NCBI GenBank assembly: GCA_000024525.1
Contig: CP001770.1
Coordinates: 62,001 to 126,000, forward strand
Length of the DNA: 64,000 nucleotides
Direction: 5' to 3'
Source: Spirosoma linguale DSM 74
Lineage (GTDB): Bacteria > Bacteroidota > Bacteroidia > Cytophagales > Spirosomataceae
The notes under the pieces were generated by a model. It was not told the origin of the DNA. It made no database searches and saw only the letters and a program-made list of their open reading frames with translations. Shown here piece after piece: positions 43,698 to 53,350 of this stretch (position 1 is its first letter; every line of letters starts with the position of its first letter). A program made the translations under genes and the position numbers.

Positions 43698-43756
43698 TTC
43701 TTAAATATCGAAATATTATACGATGGCACCTTGCTAACGAAAAGCGACAAGCAGAC

Positions 43757-43776
43757 GAACATATGCTTGTGAACAA
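43757..43776 (-). repeat. TTTGTTCAC motif, copy upstream of arsR
   Basis: CATATGCTTGTGAACAAAAG is the reverse complement of the motif at 41681, with one extra A in the A-run. Confidence 0.5.
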
Positions 43777-43825
43777 AAGTAGTAAAAGAAGACCCGCTTC
43801 CACGGGTCTCGAAAATTCCAATATC

Positions 43826-43855
43826 AAGCGCAACAACTCTTTTGTTCTTAGTGTT
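43826..43855 (-). pseudogene. 3'-end fossil of a second GDCCVxC gene
   Basis: Minus-strand reading gives EQKSCCA-stop, matching EQKTCCA-stop at the end of the intact GDCCVxC gene (42446-42470), with DNA similarity of about 25 of 30 bases. Only the gene tail remains, so a former duplicate of the mercury cassette or its junction ended here. Confidence 0.6.
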
Positions 43856-44011
43856 CACCTACAAACGAGGATTGATTTATGAGCAATCGTCGTTGGGGTT
43901 TATAGAAAAAACCTCCTACAAAATGCGTTCTCTATGTTTAGCCCATGTTGATTATCTTTGAAGTTGATTTGGCCCCTAATTTGTTATTGAGTTACCCAAT
44001 TCCGAATTCTC

Positions 44012-46207
44012 ATGAGCCGTTTATGTTGCTTATTGTATGTTTGTGCGCTCCAGACAGGCTATCTGGCAATTTCCGCAAAGGCACAAACATCGGCTGATAC
44101 ACTCAAAACGCATATTCTTGACCCGATTACGGTCGAGGGTCGTCGCCAAGCACAGACCGACCCCCTTCCCGACGTTCACGGTACATACCTACTAGCTGGC
44201 AAACGCAGTGAGATTATCCGCCTAACTCAGTTGGATGCCAATATCACCCAGAAAACCGCCCGGCAACTATTCGCCCGCATTCCAGGTGTGTTTGTGTATG
44301 ATATGGACGGAACGGGTAACCAGATCAACATGGCTACGCGGGGGCTCGACCCGCACCGTTCTTGGGAACTGAACATCCGTCAGAACGGAATTGGCACCAA
44401 CTCGGATATGTATGGCTATCCTGCCTCCCATTATTCGCCCCCAACGGAAAGCATCGAGCGGGTTGAATTAGTACGCGGAACAGGATCATTGCAATATGGA
44501 GCGCAGTTTGGGGGGATGATAAACTATGTCACCAAAGGAGCAGACACGACCCGCCGTTTCGGATTCGAGAGTATTAACGCGGTGGGATCATTCGGTTTTA
44601 GAAGTACGTATAATGCCATTGGTGGCCGAGTTAGCCGGTTGACTTATTACCTCTACGATTACCGGCGCAGTGCGAACGGCTACCGGGACAATTCCCATTC
44701 GGATTCCCAGGCGCAATTTATTTCGTTACAATTTCAGGCCACGCGTCGGCTGCGTCTTCAGGCCGAATTAGGCCGCTCTACCTACCTGGCCCAACTACCT
44801 GGCCCCTTGACAGATTCCATGTTTTATCTGAATCCCCGCCAGGCGACACGTAGTCGCAATTATTTTAACCCTGACATCTATGTGCCATCGCTGCGGGCCG
44901 ACTGGCAGGTATCCGACCGGACGCGGGTTGTGGCCACCTTATCGGCAGTGCTGGGTGCTCGTAATAGCGTGTTGATTGATGCCTTTGCTAACGTGCCTGA
45001 CATGCCCGATCCGCAAACGGGCCAGTACAAATCCCGCCAAGTCGATATGGATCATTTCAATAGTTACACCGCTGAAGTACGAGTACTGCACCACTATCAC
45101 CTTGTTCAAGTACCCGTTACGGCCCTCGTTGGTGTGCAGTTGATGAACAATGATTTGCACCGGCAGCAATTAGGCAAAGGAACTACCGGCAACGATTTTG
45201 ATAGGAGTCTAACCGTGCCGGGCTGGGGGCGAGATCTCCATTACTACACGCAGAATGTGGCCCTTTTTGCCGAAAGCCAATTCCATCTAACACCCAAGCT
45301 TACGGTATCTCCGGGCATTCGCATTGAAAATGGATTAACCCAGATGCGGGGAACCATCAGCTATTACAGCCCGCAAGCTGTACCCAACGATATACCCCAC
45401 CTTTTCGCCTTGCTGGGCCTGAGTGGTCAGTACCAGTTTACCCCCCAAATGCGTTTGTATGGGGGATTCTCGCAAGCCTATCGCCCGGTTATTTTCAAAG
45501 ATATCATCCCGGCTTCGGCCTATGAGCGGGTAGATACTAACCTCAACGATGCGCACGGCTACACGCTTGAAGCGGGTCTTTCTGGCCGTTGGAAGGGCCT
45601 TAACCTTAATGTGGGTGTTTTTGATTTATTGTACCGGAACCGGCTGGGTAGCGTGGTCGGTACCAACGTTGACGGAAGTTCATTCGTCCTACGCACCAAC
45701 ATAGGCGACAGCCACAGCCGAGGCATTGAAGCCTTGGTCGAAGCAGACATATTGAGGGCTGGGCGGCTACTGATCAGCGGTTTTACCTCAACGGCCTACT
45801 TAGATGCCCGGTATCAGAACGCGCAGGTATCGACCGGCACCGAAAATCGCTCGGTCACTGGGAATCGGGTCGAAACCGCTCCGGTTTGGACAAGCCGTAA
45901 TGGGCTGACCCTGCGCTATCGAACGGGCAGCCTGACTACTCAATACAGCTATGTGAGCAGTACGTTTTCTGACGCGCTCAATACGCCCGTTCCCACAGCC
46001 AACGGGGCCAAAGGCCCCGTACCGGCTTATGGTCTGTGGGACGTAAACGCCACTTGGCGGGCTGGGAAGCATTTCACTTTTCGGGGCAGCGTCAGTAACT
46101 TGGCCAACAAACAATATTTCACCAAGCGACCCACGTTTTATCCGGGACCGGGCATCTGGCCTTCAGACGGTCGTAGCCTAACCCTATCTGTCGGTGTACG
46201 GCTCTAA
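44012..46207 (+). CDS. TonB-dependent receptor, FecA-like
   Basis: 731 residues: signal peptide (LCCLLYVCALQTGYLAISAKAQ), plug (ITVEGRRQAQ, RIPGVFVYDMDGTGNQINMATRGLDPHRSWELNIRQNG, ERVELVRGTGSLQYGAQFGGMINYVTKG) and barrel to a typical C-terminal SVGVRL strand. It resembles Fe(III)-dicitrate (FecA)-type receptors of Bacteroidota. Upstream are the divergent mercury genes; a terminator follows. Substrate is probably a metal chelate, by inference. Confidence 0.9.
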   Translation: MSRLCCLLYVCALQTGYLAISAKAQTSADTLKTHILDPITVEGRRQAQTDPLPDVHGTYLLAGKRSEIIRLTQLDANITQKTARQLFARIPGVFVYDMDGTGNQINMATRGLDPHRSWELNIRQNGIGTNSDMYGYPASHYSPPTESIERVELVRGTGSLQYGAQFGGMINYVTKGADTTRRFGFESINAVGSFGFRSTYNAIGGRVSRLTYYLYDYRRSANGYRDNSHSDSQAQFISLQFQATRRLRLQAELGRSTYLAQLPGPLTDSMFYLNPRQATRSRNYFNPDIYVPSLRADWQVSDRTRVVATLSAVLGARNSVLIDAFANVPDMPDPQTGQYKSRQVDMDHFNSYTAEVRVLHHYHLVQVPVTALVGVQLMNNDLHRQQLGKGTTGNDFDRSLTVPGWGRDLHYYTQNVALFAESQFHLTPKLTVSPGIRIENGLTQMRGTISYYSPQAVPNDIPHLFALLGLSGQYQFTPQMRLYGGFSQAYRPVIFKDIIPASAYERVDTNLNDAHGYTLEAGLSGRWKGLNLNVGVFDLLYRNRLGSVVGTNVDGSSFVLRTNIGDSHSRGIEALVEADILRAGRLLISGFTSTAYLDARYQNAQVSTGTENRSVTGNRVETAPVWTSRNGLTLRYRTGSLTTQYSYVSSTFSDALNTPVPTANGAKGPVPAYGLWDVNATWRAGKHFTFRGSVSNLANKQYFTKRPTFYPGPGIWPSDGRSLTLSVGVRL

Positions 46208-46292
46208 CTGAGGGTATGCCAACAGACGCAGATAAGCACCCCCAAGGTAATGCCTACAACGGCAAGTCTTGAACATTCTTTGTTCAACTATA

Positions 46293-46321
46293 GTGGAAAG
46301 GCCCCCGCAAAGCCTTTTTTC
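46293..46321 (+). terminator. Terminator after the FecA-like receptor gene
   Basis: Stem AAAGGC / GCCTTT with a ~9-nt loop followed by TTTT. Confidence 0.75.
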
Positions 46322-46327
46322 TTGTTA

Positions 46328-46347
46328 ATTTGTTCACCTGCATAAGC
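46328..46347 (+). repeat. TTTGTTCAC motif, copy downstream of the receptor
   Basis: TTTGTTCACCTGCATAAGC resembles the copies at 41681 and 43757. Confidence 0.4.
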
Positions 46348-46387
46348 TCTAAACAAAGTTAACATTTTAAGTCTGGTTAAGTCCATT

Positions 46388-48454
46388 TTACAATGGATTG
46401 TCGCGCTTTATCCAGTCAACCATATCGGCAAGCTCCCGCTCGAAACTGCCCGACAGAATCGGAAACCGACACCAGGAACGCGGATCGAGATTGTGATCGT
46501 CCAGCATGAAGGAAGGGGCATAGCGTTCGCGTTTCCATTGGTTGCGGCTCCACAGTTTGAAAAACCGCTCAACCCACACCGCTAATTTGGCCCGTTCGTA
46601 CCGATCCGCATACCGAATTTCCAGCAGTAAGAGCACATCTAGCGGGGCTTGTTTATCCCGAATGGCCGCGTTCTCAATGGAATTGAGCACATCATAGGGC
46701 ATCAAATCATCTTCATCGGTTTGCTTTTTGTCCAGCGGGCGCAGCTCCGCCGTGGGTTGCAGGTTGTTGACCGCATGAAGCCCCTTGACCCGGATCAGCT
46801 CATCGGCCCCGACCGGCCCCGGCCCCTGGCTGGTGCGATCCGTGGGGATGGTCTGGTTCTTGACGTTCAGCCCCACCGTTTCCAGCCAGCGCAGCCAGCC
46901 CCGCAGAAAGTGCTTGTCGATGCCGGTAATGGGCGAAATGCTGCCCGCCGTATCGCCATCCATCGTGGCATAACCCACCGCTGCTTCCGAGCGGTTCGAC
47001 GTACTCAGCAGCAGCGCATTTTTTAGATTGGCGATTAACCAGATGCCCGGAGCACGCACCCGCGCCTGAATATTTTGCAACGCAATATCGTCGGTTTCCC
47101 AGGAGAGCACCCGGCCCAATTGCTCTTCGACCAGGCCGCGATAGGTTTCCACCAGGCCGTTGATGTTAATGCGCAGAAACGTCGCGCCAATGTCGTCGGC
47201 GAGCTGTTTGGCTGAGTTGAACGTATCATCGGAGGAATTTTCCGTGCCCTGATACATGACCGTCAGCAATTGGCCGATCATCGCTTCGGGTGTGGTGCAA
47301 TCCTGAATGGCCCGGATATAGGCCAGCTTTTTCTTAACCCCTTCCAGCCCGATAGTTTCGACCGCCATGCGGATCATCAAATACACCGTGGCCGCAATGG
47401 CCGACGAATCAGCCCCGCCACTGAGCGAAAGCACATAGCCTTGCGAACGGCTCTTGCGCAGATAATCGAACAGCCCCAGAGCAACCGCCCTGGCAAACTC
47501 TTCTTCTTTCAGATAGCCGCCTTTCTCCCAGGCTTCCAGCTCCGCTTGCTGCACTACAGGGCCCACCCGTGGCCAGTCGAACCGCTCGATCACCCGCAAT
47601 TCGGGATACATCCGGGTCAGGGTGCCCCGGCTCTGCACCTGGCTCAACCGGGTTTGTTCGACATCCACCACCGCCGAAACCAGCACAAAATCTTCGTAGC
47701 TGAGCCGTGCCCCGGACACCAGCAGCACCCCATTGGATGCCACCATCGCATCCCCGTCATAAATCACCCGCCCGGCCTCATTGCCCAGCAGATTGGTATA
47801 GATGTAGCTCACCCCAAAAGCCCGCGATGCATCCACCACCAACCGTTCCCGCACTTCGGATTTGAAGAAGGCAAAATGGCTGGCCGACGGATTGAGGATA
47901 ATATCCACCCCCCGATCATAGAGACTTCGCCCTGGTCGTCCGGCGATCCAGGCATCCTGGCAAATTTCAAAGCCGATGCGGATACCGGAAATCTCGAAGA
48001 GCAGATCACCGATTGGATAAACCGTTGCGCCATCCAGTAATGTCAACTCATCACGCACCCCAGCGGGCCAGGGTTGAAACCACCGTTCTTCGTAATGAAT
48101 GCCGTCGTTGGGCAAATGCTGTTTGCCCACAAATCCCAGGATGCGCCGGTTGCTCATCAGGCAAGCCGTGTTGATGGTTCGGTTGCCGTGGCGCATGGGC
48201 AAGCCGACCGATACGAGTATATCCGCCGTATGCGGCACAATGTCGAGCAACGACCGAATGGCCTGGTCGATGGTGTTTTGGGCATAGAAGGCATCTTCGC
48301 AGCCATAACCCGAAATACAGAGTTCGGGCAGGCAAAGCAGGCTGATCTGCTGCGCGCGGGCAGCTGCAATGGCGTTGATAATGTTTTGGGTATTGTGTTC
48401 CCAGTGCAGGGGCGTTTGATTCAACGCCCCTGCAGCTACTTTCAAAAGTTTCAT
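46388..48454 (-). CDS. nadE: Glutamine-dependent NAD+ synthetase
   Basis: 688 residues from ATG 48454. N-terminal nitrilase-like glutaminase domain (LCLPELCISGYGCED with catalytic Glu, and a Cys in GFEICQDAW) followed by an NAD synthase domain with the pyrophosphate loop VLSLSGGADSSA and ATMDGDTAGSISPI. It makes NAD+ from deamido-NAD+ using Gln, ATP and Mg2+. A housekeeping function in a metal-resistance region suggests a second copy; that cannot be checked in this window. An in-frame start at 48484 would add ten unsupported residues. Confidence 0.92.
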   Translation of the reverse strand: MKLLKVAAGALNQTPLHWEHNTQNIINAIAAARAQQISLLCLPELCISGYGCEDAFYAQNTIDQAIRSLLDIVPHTADILVSVGLPMRHGNRTINTACLMSNRRILGFVGKQHLPNDGIHYEERWFQPWPAGVRDELTLLDGATVYPIGDLLFEISGIRIGFEICQDAWIAGRPGRSLYDRGVDIILNPSASHFAFFKSEVRERLVVDASRAFGVSYIYTNLLGNEAGRVIYDGDAMVASNGVLLVSGARLSYEDFVLVSAVVDVEQTRLSQVQSRGTLTRMYPELRVIERFDWPRVGPVVQQAELEAWEKGGYLKEEEFARAVALGLFDYLRKSRSQGYVLSLSGGADSSAIAATVYLMIRMAVETIGLEGVKKKLAYIRAIQDCTTPEAMIGQLLTVMYQGTENSSDDTFNSAKQLADDIGATFLRININGLVETYRGLVEEQLGRVLSWETDDIALQNIQARVRAPGIWLIANLKNALLLSTSNRSEAAVGYATMDGDTAGSISPITGIDKHFLRGWLRWLETVGLNVKNQTIPTDRTSQGPGPVGADELIRVKGLHAVNNLQPTAELRPLDKKQTDEDDLMPYDVLNSIENAAIRDKQAPLDVLLLLEIRYADRYERAKLAVWVERFFKLWSRNQWKRERYAPSFMLDDHNLDPRSWCRFPILSGSFERELADMVDWIKRDNPL

Positions 48455-48638
48455 GGTAGGGTGTGTTTGCTGAACGCAGCCCAAATTTCTTCGACTGCGG
48501 TGATTAGTCTTGAATCGTTTTCAGATGTAATTCCTGTTTTGTTTCACGCTGGTACTGGTGTCAGGCGAACCGATGATGCCCCCGGCAAATGGTCGTCACT
48601 TATTCGACTAGCCTATCCATACACACGGCGCTTATCCA

Positions 48639-50651
48639 TCACTTAAACTTAAGATTCTGCACCCGCACGGCGTTCAGGATAGCCAGCATCGCTACGCCTA
48701 CGTCGGCGAAGACTGCTTCCCACATGGTCGCCAGGCCACCCGCACCCAACACCAGCACGATGATTTTAACTACCATCGACAAGGTGATATTCTGCCACAC
48801 AATCCGGCGAGTGGCCCGGCCAATGTCAATGGCCATAGCAATTTTCGAGGGTTCATCGTTTTGAATAATCACGTCGGCGGTTTCTATGGTCGCATCGGAA
48901 CCAAGACCACCCATGGCCATGCCGACGTCGGCCAGCGCAACCACTGGCGCGTCGTTCACCCCGTCGCCGACGAAGGCCAGCTTGGCCCGGGCGACGCTTC
49001 GCTTTGGATTGCCTGCCAACTCGGCTTTAAGCCGTTCAACCTGGGCTACCTTGTCTTCCGGCAGTAAATCGCCGTACCACTCGTCCACACCCACCTGTTT
49101 GGCAATGGCTTCAACCACTGCACTTTTGTCACCCGATAACATCACCGTACGGATGCCATCCGCTTTCAAGCGTTTCACTGCTTCGGCAGCATCGGGTTTT
49201 ACCTCATCAGCAATGGTGAAATAACCCGCAAATTGGCCGTCGATGGCCGTCATCACAATCGTGTAGGGAATTTGGGTCAGGGCCTCATCGAAGCTGACGT
49301 TAAACTTGCGGAGCAACTTGGCATTACCCGCCAGCATGTCTTTGCCTTCCACTAACCCTTTCAGGCCGTGACCGGCAATTTCTTCAACCCCTTCGACCGA
49401 TACCGTTTCGTGGCCCGTATCCGCGAATCCACGCTGGGCATGGTCGATGATCGCCGTTGCCACCGGGTGAGTGGATTTGCTTTCTAAAGCCGCCGTCAGC
49501 CGGACTAGTTCTTTTGCGGTAATGCCGATGGGCATTACCTGCTGGACCTTGAAGACGCCTTTGGTCAGGGTGCCGGTTTTGTCCATGACGACCGTTTTGA
49601 GCTGGGTCATCAGGTCTAAGAAGACCGATCCTTTAAATAGTATACCTTGTCGAGTTCCGGCTCCAATCCCACCAAAGTAACCCAAAGGGATCGAGATAAC
49701 CAGCGCGCAGGGGCATCCGATCACCAGAAATACCAATCCCCGGTAGAGCCAGTCGGCAAAGCGGTAATCGGCCACAAAAAAATACGGCACCCCTGTTATG
49801 AGCACCGCCAGCAAGCAGATGATCGGCGTATAAATTTTGGCGAAACGGGCAATAAACTCCTGAGTCTTTGCTTTGCGGCCGGTAGCTTGTTGGACCAGTT
49901 TTAAAATCCGGGAGAGCTTGGAATCCTGATAGGGCGTGGTTACGTCCATCTCCACCAGCGACTGCCGGTTGATCATGCCCGCCAGCACCGCTTCGCTTTT
50001 CTCGATGGTGCGCGGGACGCTTTCACCCGTCAAAGCCGCCGTATCGAACGTGCCGGTGGCTGAACGCATGGTGCCATCCAGCCCCACTTTTTCGCCCGGC
50101 TTAATTTGTATCACATCACCCACCGCTACCGTCGCAGCCTTCACCAATTGCGCTTTCCCGTTTTTAAGCACCGTTACCTCATCGGGTCGCACGTCCAAGA
50201 GGGCTTTGATTGACCGACGCGCCCGCAGCACGGCGGCTTCCTGAAACAACTCCCCAATGGTGTAAAACAGCATCACGGCTACGCCTTCGGGATATTCGCG
50301 GATGAAGAACGCGCCGAGGGTCGCCACGCTCATCAAGAAAAATTCGGTGAACACATCCCCCCGGATACTACTGCTCCACGCCCGGCGCAGCACCGGCCAG
50401 GCAACGGGTAGGTAAGACACTATGTACCAGATAAGCCGCACAGGATCGTTGAACCAACTCAGCTTGTAGTAGTCCAGCGCGATACCGCCCAGCAGCAATA
50501 CTAAACTACTAATAGCCGGGGCATAGGTGCGCCAGGTCTGGTAAGGGCCTTCTTTTGGTGATACATCCGCTGCCGGAGTAGTCCCCTCCTCAATCAGCTC
50601 CACATCATCGTGGGTATGACCGTCTTCATCGTGGTTGTGATCGTTTGCCAT
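48639..50651 (-). CDS. P1B-type heavy-metal ATPase (Zn/Cd/Pb type, ZntA/CadA-like)
   Basis: 670 residues. No HMA domain at the N-terminus; instead a His/Asp-rich segment (MANDHNHDEDGHTHDD) that can bind metal. Membrane CPC motif in GCPCALVISIP, phosphorylation site DKTGTLTKG, HP motif in KSTHPVATA and GDGVNDAPV are all present. CPC without a Cu-type TM7/8 signature fits Zn2+/Cd2+/Pb2+ export. It lies 9 bp downstream of the RcnA-like permease gene on the same strand. Confidence 0.92.
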   Translation of the reverse strand: MANDHNHDEDGHTHDDVELIEEGTTPAADVSPKEGPYQTWRTYAPAISSLVLLLGGIALDYYKLSWFNDPVRLIWYIVSYLPVAWPVLRRAWSSSIRGDVFTEFFLMSVATLGAFFIREYPEGVAVMLFYTIGELFQEAAVLRARRSIKALLDVRPDEVTVLKNGKAQLVKAATVAVGDVIQIKPGEKVGLDGTMRSATGTFDTAALTGESVPRTIEKSEAVLAGMINRQSLVEMDVTTPYQDSKLSRILKLVQQATGRKAKTQEFIARFAKIYTPIICLLAVLITGVPYFFVADYRFADWLYRGLVFLVIGCPCALVISIPLGYFGGIGAGTRQGILFKGSVFLDLMTQLKTVVMDKTGTLTKGVFKVQQVMPIGITAKELVRLTAALESKSTHPVATAIIDHAQRGFADTGHETVSVEGVEEIAGHGLKGLVEGKDMLAGNAKLLRKFNVSFDEALTQIPYTIVMTAIDGQFAGYFTIADEVKPDAAEAVKRLKADGIRTVMLSGDKSAVVEAIAKQVGVDEWYGDLLPEDKVAQVERLKAELAGNPKRSVARAKLAFVGDGVNDAPVVALADVGMAMGGLGSDATIETADVIIQNDEPSKIAMAIDIGRATRRIVWQNITLSMVVKIIVLVLGAGGLATMWEAVFADVGVAMLAILNAVRVQNLKFK

Positions 50652-50660
50652 TCTTGTTAG

Positions 50661-51302
50661 TTAGAATTCAATAAAAAAATTAAATAGGGCCAGCACGACA
50701 AGCGTCAGCCCGGTAATCAGATTCTCGTGATGCTCAAACCAGTGCGGGTTGACCTGCTGTAAACCCCGTCGCCCGAGGGTCACCATCCCGAGCATGCCTG
50801 ACAGCGTGATTACGTTATAGATGAGGGCCACCAGCCCAACCGCTTCCCATCCTGTTGCCCCGGCGCCCAGAAAGTAGGTTTCGATCTCCAGACAGGGCGA
50901 CAGAAACATGGCCAGCCCCAGCGACAGCAGCAGCGCCGAATGCGACCGGGCTTTGCGGTGGTCCGTCATTCCGGCGGCTCCTGGGTCGCCGTGATCGTGC
51001 CCGTGTCGATGGCGCAGGTGCTGCATTAAATACCACATCCCCAGTGCCAGGAGTAGGAGCGGAATGGCCCGTTCCGACAGGTCGTGGTAATTCTCCGCCA
51101 ACTGCCAGCCCGCCAGACTCACCAATACGCCCAACAGCGTCGTGCTGACCGTGTGCGCCAGTCCCGCGATAGCCGTAACGGTCAGGGTCTGCCGAAGACT
51201 CCACCGTTCGGTTTGGCCGATGGTCACGAACGGGAGCCAATGGCTGGGAATCAGGGCATGTAATAAACTCAGCGTTAGGCTACCAATAAAGAGTGCATCC
51301 AT
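50661..51302 (-). CDS. RcnA/NicO-like metal permease
   Basis: 213 residues with about six membrane helices and a His-rich cytoplasmic loop (HLRHRHGHDHGD, ~95-107), as in RcnA/HoxN/NicO-type nickel-cobalt exporters and related proteins; a Cys in LSPCLEIETY is also typical. It precedes the P-type ATPase and probably shares its transcript. The assignment is by topology and His motif; the DsbD/urease-accessory relatives cannot be excluded. Confidence 0.7.
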   Translation of the reverse strand: MDALFIGSLTLSLLHALIPSHWLPFVTIGQTERWSLRQTLTVTAIAGLAHTVSTTLLGVLVSLAGWQLAENYHDLSERAIPLLLLALGMWYLMQHLRHRHGHDHGDPGAAGMTDHRKARSHSALLLSLGLAMFLSPCLEIETYFLGAGATGWEAVGLVALIYNVITLSGMLGMVTLGRRGLQQVNPHWFEHHENLITGLTLVVLALFNFFIEF

Positions 51303-51335
51303 AGTCGGTAAACGTTCAAGGAGCGCAATGGTTAT

Positions 51336-51593
51336 TCAATCGCGTTTTCTTCTGGCCGTGTAAAGCATCTGCCGGGACAGGTTGGCAGGGCCCTTTTTCG
51401 GCCCTTTCGTTGAGCTAGGCTTACCTGCCTGACGGGTTTGGTTGTCATTTGTCGGACGCCTGGCCGGTTTTGTCTGTTTCCAGACCAAGATCAATCTGAA
51501 CCAGATCGCCAGTCGATACAGACACCACCCCAGCAGGCCCAGCGTAAACGCAACTCCAAACACGAGTTGTATAAGACGAATGGTTTGATGCAT
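51336..51593 (-). CDS. Small membrane protein with a basic tail
   Basis: 85 residues from ATG 51593. One hydrophobic helix (~7-31, LIQLVFGVAFTLGLLGWCLYRLAIWF) and a Lys/Arg/Gln-rich cytoplasmic tail. Not recognised. It lies 33 bp upstream of the RcnA-like gene, so it may belong to that metal operon. The preceding 51594-51907 gap shows no supported gene. Confidence 0.55.
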   Translation of the reverse strand: MHQTIRLIQLVFGVAFTLGLLGWCLYRLAIWFRLILVWKQTKPARRPTNDNQTRQAGKPSSTKGPKKGPANLSRQMLYTARRKRD

Positions 51594-51907
51594 GGTTTTG
51601 TCAAAGTATAAAGTAGATGGGCGAGGCCGTTGGCTGGTCAACTACCGACTCGCCCGTTAACTGGGTTAAACTCCCGGCAATCCCCTTTGCCATGGTCGTC
51701 ATCGGCGTCTCGGCAGGGTGGGTCTCTAAAGGATCCTGTAACTGGATGGCACTTTTTTCTATTAAAAAGAAAGCGGGCCAATCAGCGTCACTAAGGGTAC
51801 TTTTACGAAAAACAGATTATCTAGAAAATCATATGGCCAGTAGCCAATACGATTTGTGGGGATGTAGGATTCTTTAGTTGTCAGAGCGTATCTTTCTCCT
51901 GGGTTAA

Positions 51908-52405
51908 CTACTCGATCAGGAGTATCAGCACGTGGACTACCTTGCCATGAACTTCCTAAATGCGGTCGGCAAAACCGAAGTGAGGTAGGCGAATCTCCAA
52001 GTCGGCACGGCCAGCCAGATTACCCCCGCCCTTGCCCATCATATAGAACTACCGCCATGCCTTTCCGAAGAGCTACCCCGACCGCCCGAATGACGTTGGG
52101 TGAGTTGCCAATCCCAGCAGCATGTCGCCCGCCCGGCCAAGCCCCTCAACGAAGCCCATAAAGACGAACTCAAAGTCATAATCGTTGCCCACGTACGACA
52201 GGTGGCCTGTGTCAGAAATGAGCAGATCTGCCAGGGCTAGGCGGTCATGACGGAAATGCCCCGCTATCTCCTTGGCAACGTGCATGTCATCACAGTAGGA
52301 GCCACCGTTGCTGCAATTGATCACCATGTCGCCCTGCCGAAGCCTTGCGGCCATCAGCCGGGCGGCACGATTAGTGGTGGCTATATTCTCTGCATCTGAG
52401 TCTAG
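51908..52405 (-). pseudogene. SIS-domain isomerase (GmhA/phosphoheptose isomerase-like), broken
   Basis: Translation matches the GmhA family in pieces: SNGGSYCDDMHVAKEIAGHF, LADLLISDTGHLSYVGNDYDFEFVF, then after a frameshift [25 protein letters not shown], then after another shift at a G-run [22 protein letters not shown] followed by an in-frame TAG (expected Gln) and EVHGKVVHVLILLIE. N-terminal ~40 residues are missing upstream of about 52405. So at least two frameshifts, one stop and a truncation. Originally in lipopolysaccharide heptose synthesis. Confidence 0.8.
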
Positions 52406-52474
52406 ACCTCATTTAGGATAAACGACTGGGCTGCTAGAGCAGTCGTACCGAAACGGCAAAGCTACCCAACCTTT

Positions 52475-53176
52475 TTATTTCTGAACAAACGTTGAAATAA
52501 TGTTGATGATTAGTGCCACAATGACGGTATTAAAGCCAAAGGAAAGCACCCCGTGCAACAGGGCCAGGCGACGGATGGTGCTGGAAGAAACCTGCACATC
52601 GGATACCTGGAAGGTCATACCAATGACAAAGGAAAAATAGGCAAAGTCAACGTAGTCTGGCGTTTCGTCGTTTGGGAAATTCAAACCGCCCATATGCTCT
52701 TTTTCAATACCGTCTTCGTTAGTTTTACAGGTATAATATAGATGCGCATAACGAACGGCAAATACCGTATGTATCAATCCCCACGAACAAACGGCAGAGG
52801 CCACCGCCAGTGCCAGGTGCACATTGTAGCCCGACTCGTTAGACTCGTTAATAGCTGGCAGCACCTTCATCAGCAGGACAATGATAAATAAGCTGATAAA
52901 GGAAGCCGAGAGCACCATCAGAAAAAGAACCGTGCGGCTGGTGTCCTGTTTTTTAGCAATGCTTTTGATTTCATCCGGTTGAACCGTAAACATCGTTGTC
53001 CAGAATAAAACCAGATTTGTCAGGGCAAAGCTTAGCCATGCAACCATAAATTGAATCGAAGAAGTGGCTCTGCCTTTAGCTAATAAAAAAGCAATGCCGG
53101 CAAATGTTACGGCAACCAAAAGCCGCAGGCTTGGTGACATCTGATGAACGGTGTGAATAAACTTGTTTTCTTTCAT
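52475..53176 (-). CDS. DUF1345 membrane protein
   Basis: 233 residues with four or five membrane helices and the DUF1345 signature (WGLIHTVFAVRYAHLYY and DYVDFAYFSFVIGMTFQVSDVQVSS). These are widespread inner-membrane proteins of unknown function. It lies downstream of the disrupted porin gene on the same strand; no operon link can be shown. Confidence 0.85.
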   Translation of the reverse strand: MKENKFIHTVHQMSPSLRLLVAVTFAGIAFLLAKGRATSSIQFMVAWLSFALTNLVLFWTTMFTVQPDEIKSIAKKQDTSRTVLFLMVLSASFISLFIIVLLMKVLPAINESNESGYNVHLALAVASAVCSWGLIHTVFAVRYAHLYYTCKTNEDGIEKEHMGGLNFPNDETPDYVDFAYFSFVIGMTFQVSDVQVSSSTIRRLALLHGVLSFGFNTVIVALIINIISTFVQK

Positions 53177-53350
53177 AAGGTAGGATTTCGTTTTGTGGCA
53201 TTAGCCGTTGGATTTTCCCTTGCAGATGCTTTTACCGCGCTGGTTTTTCGGCCAATGCTTGAAACCTTCTCTTCTCAAACTCAAGGCTACATTGCAACCT
53301 ATAGAAAGGGAGGCTTAGTGGATGAACAACACTATTTTTTATCCGCTCTT

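Noticed and set aside
43660..43836. N-terminal extension of the ArsR protein
   Set aside because: The extension covers the exact promoter consensus and operator; the ATG at 43659 gives the family-typical length.
51617..51877. Plus-strand frame of 86 codons with a hydrophobic start
   Set aside because: No family resemblance, no promoter or ribosome site, and neighbouring genes are all on the minus strand.
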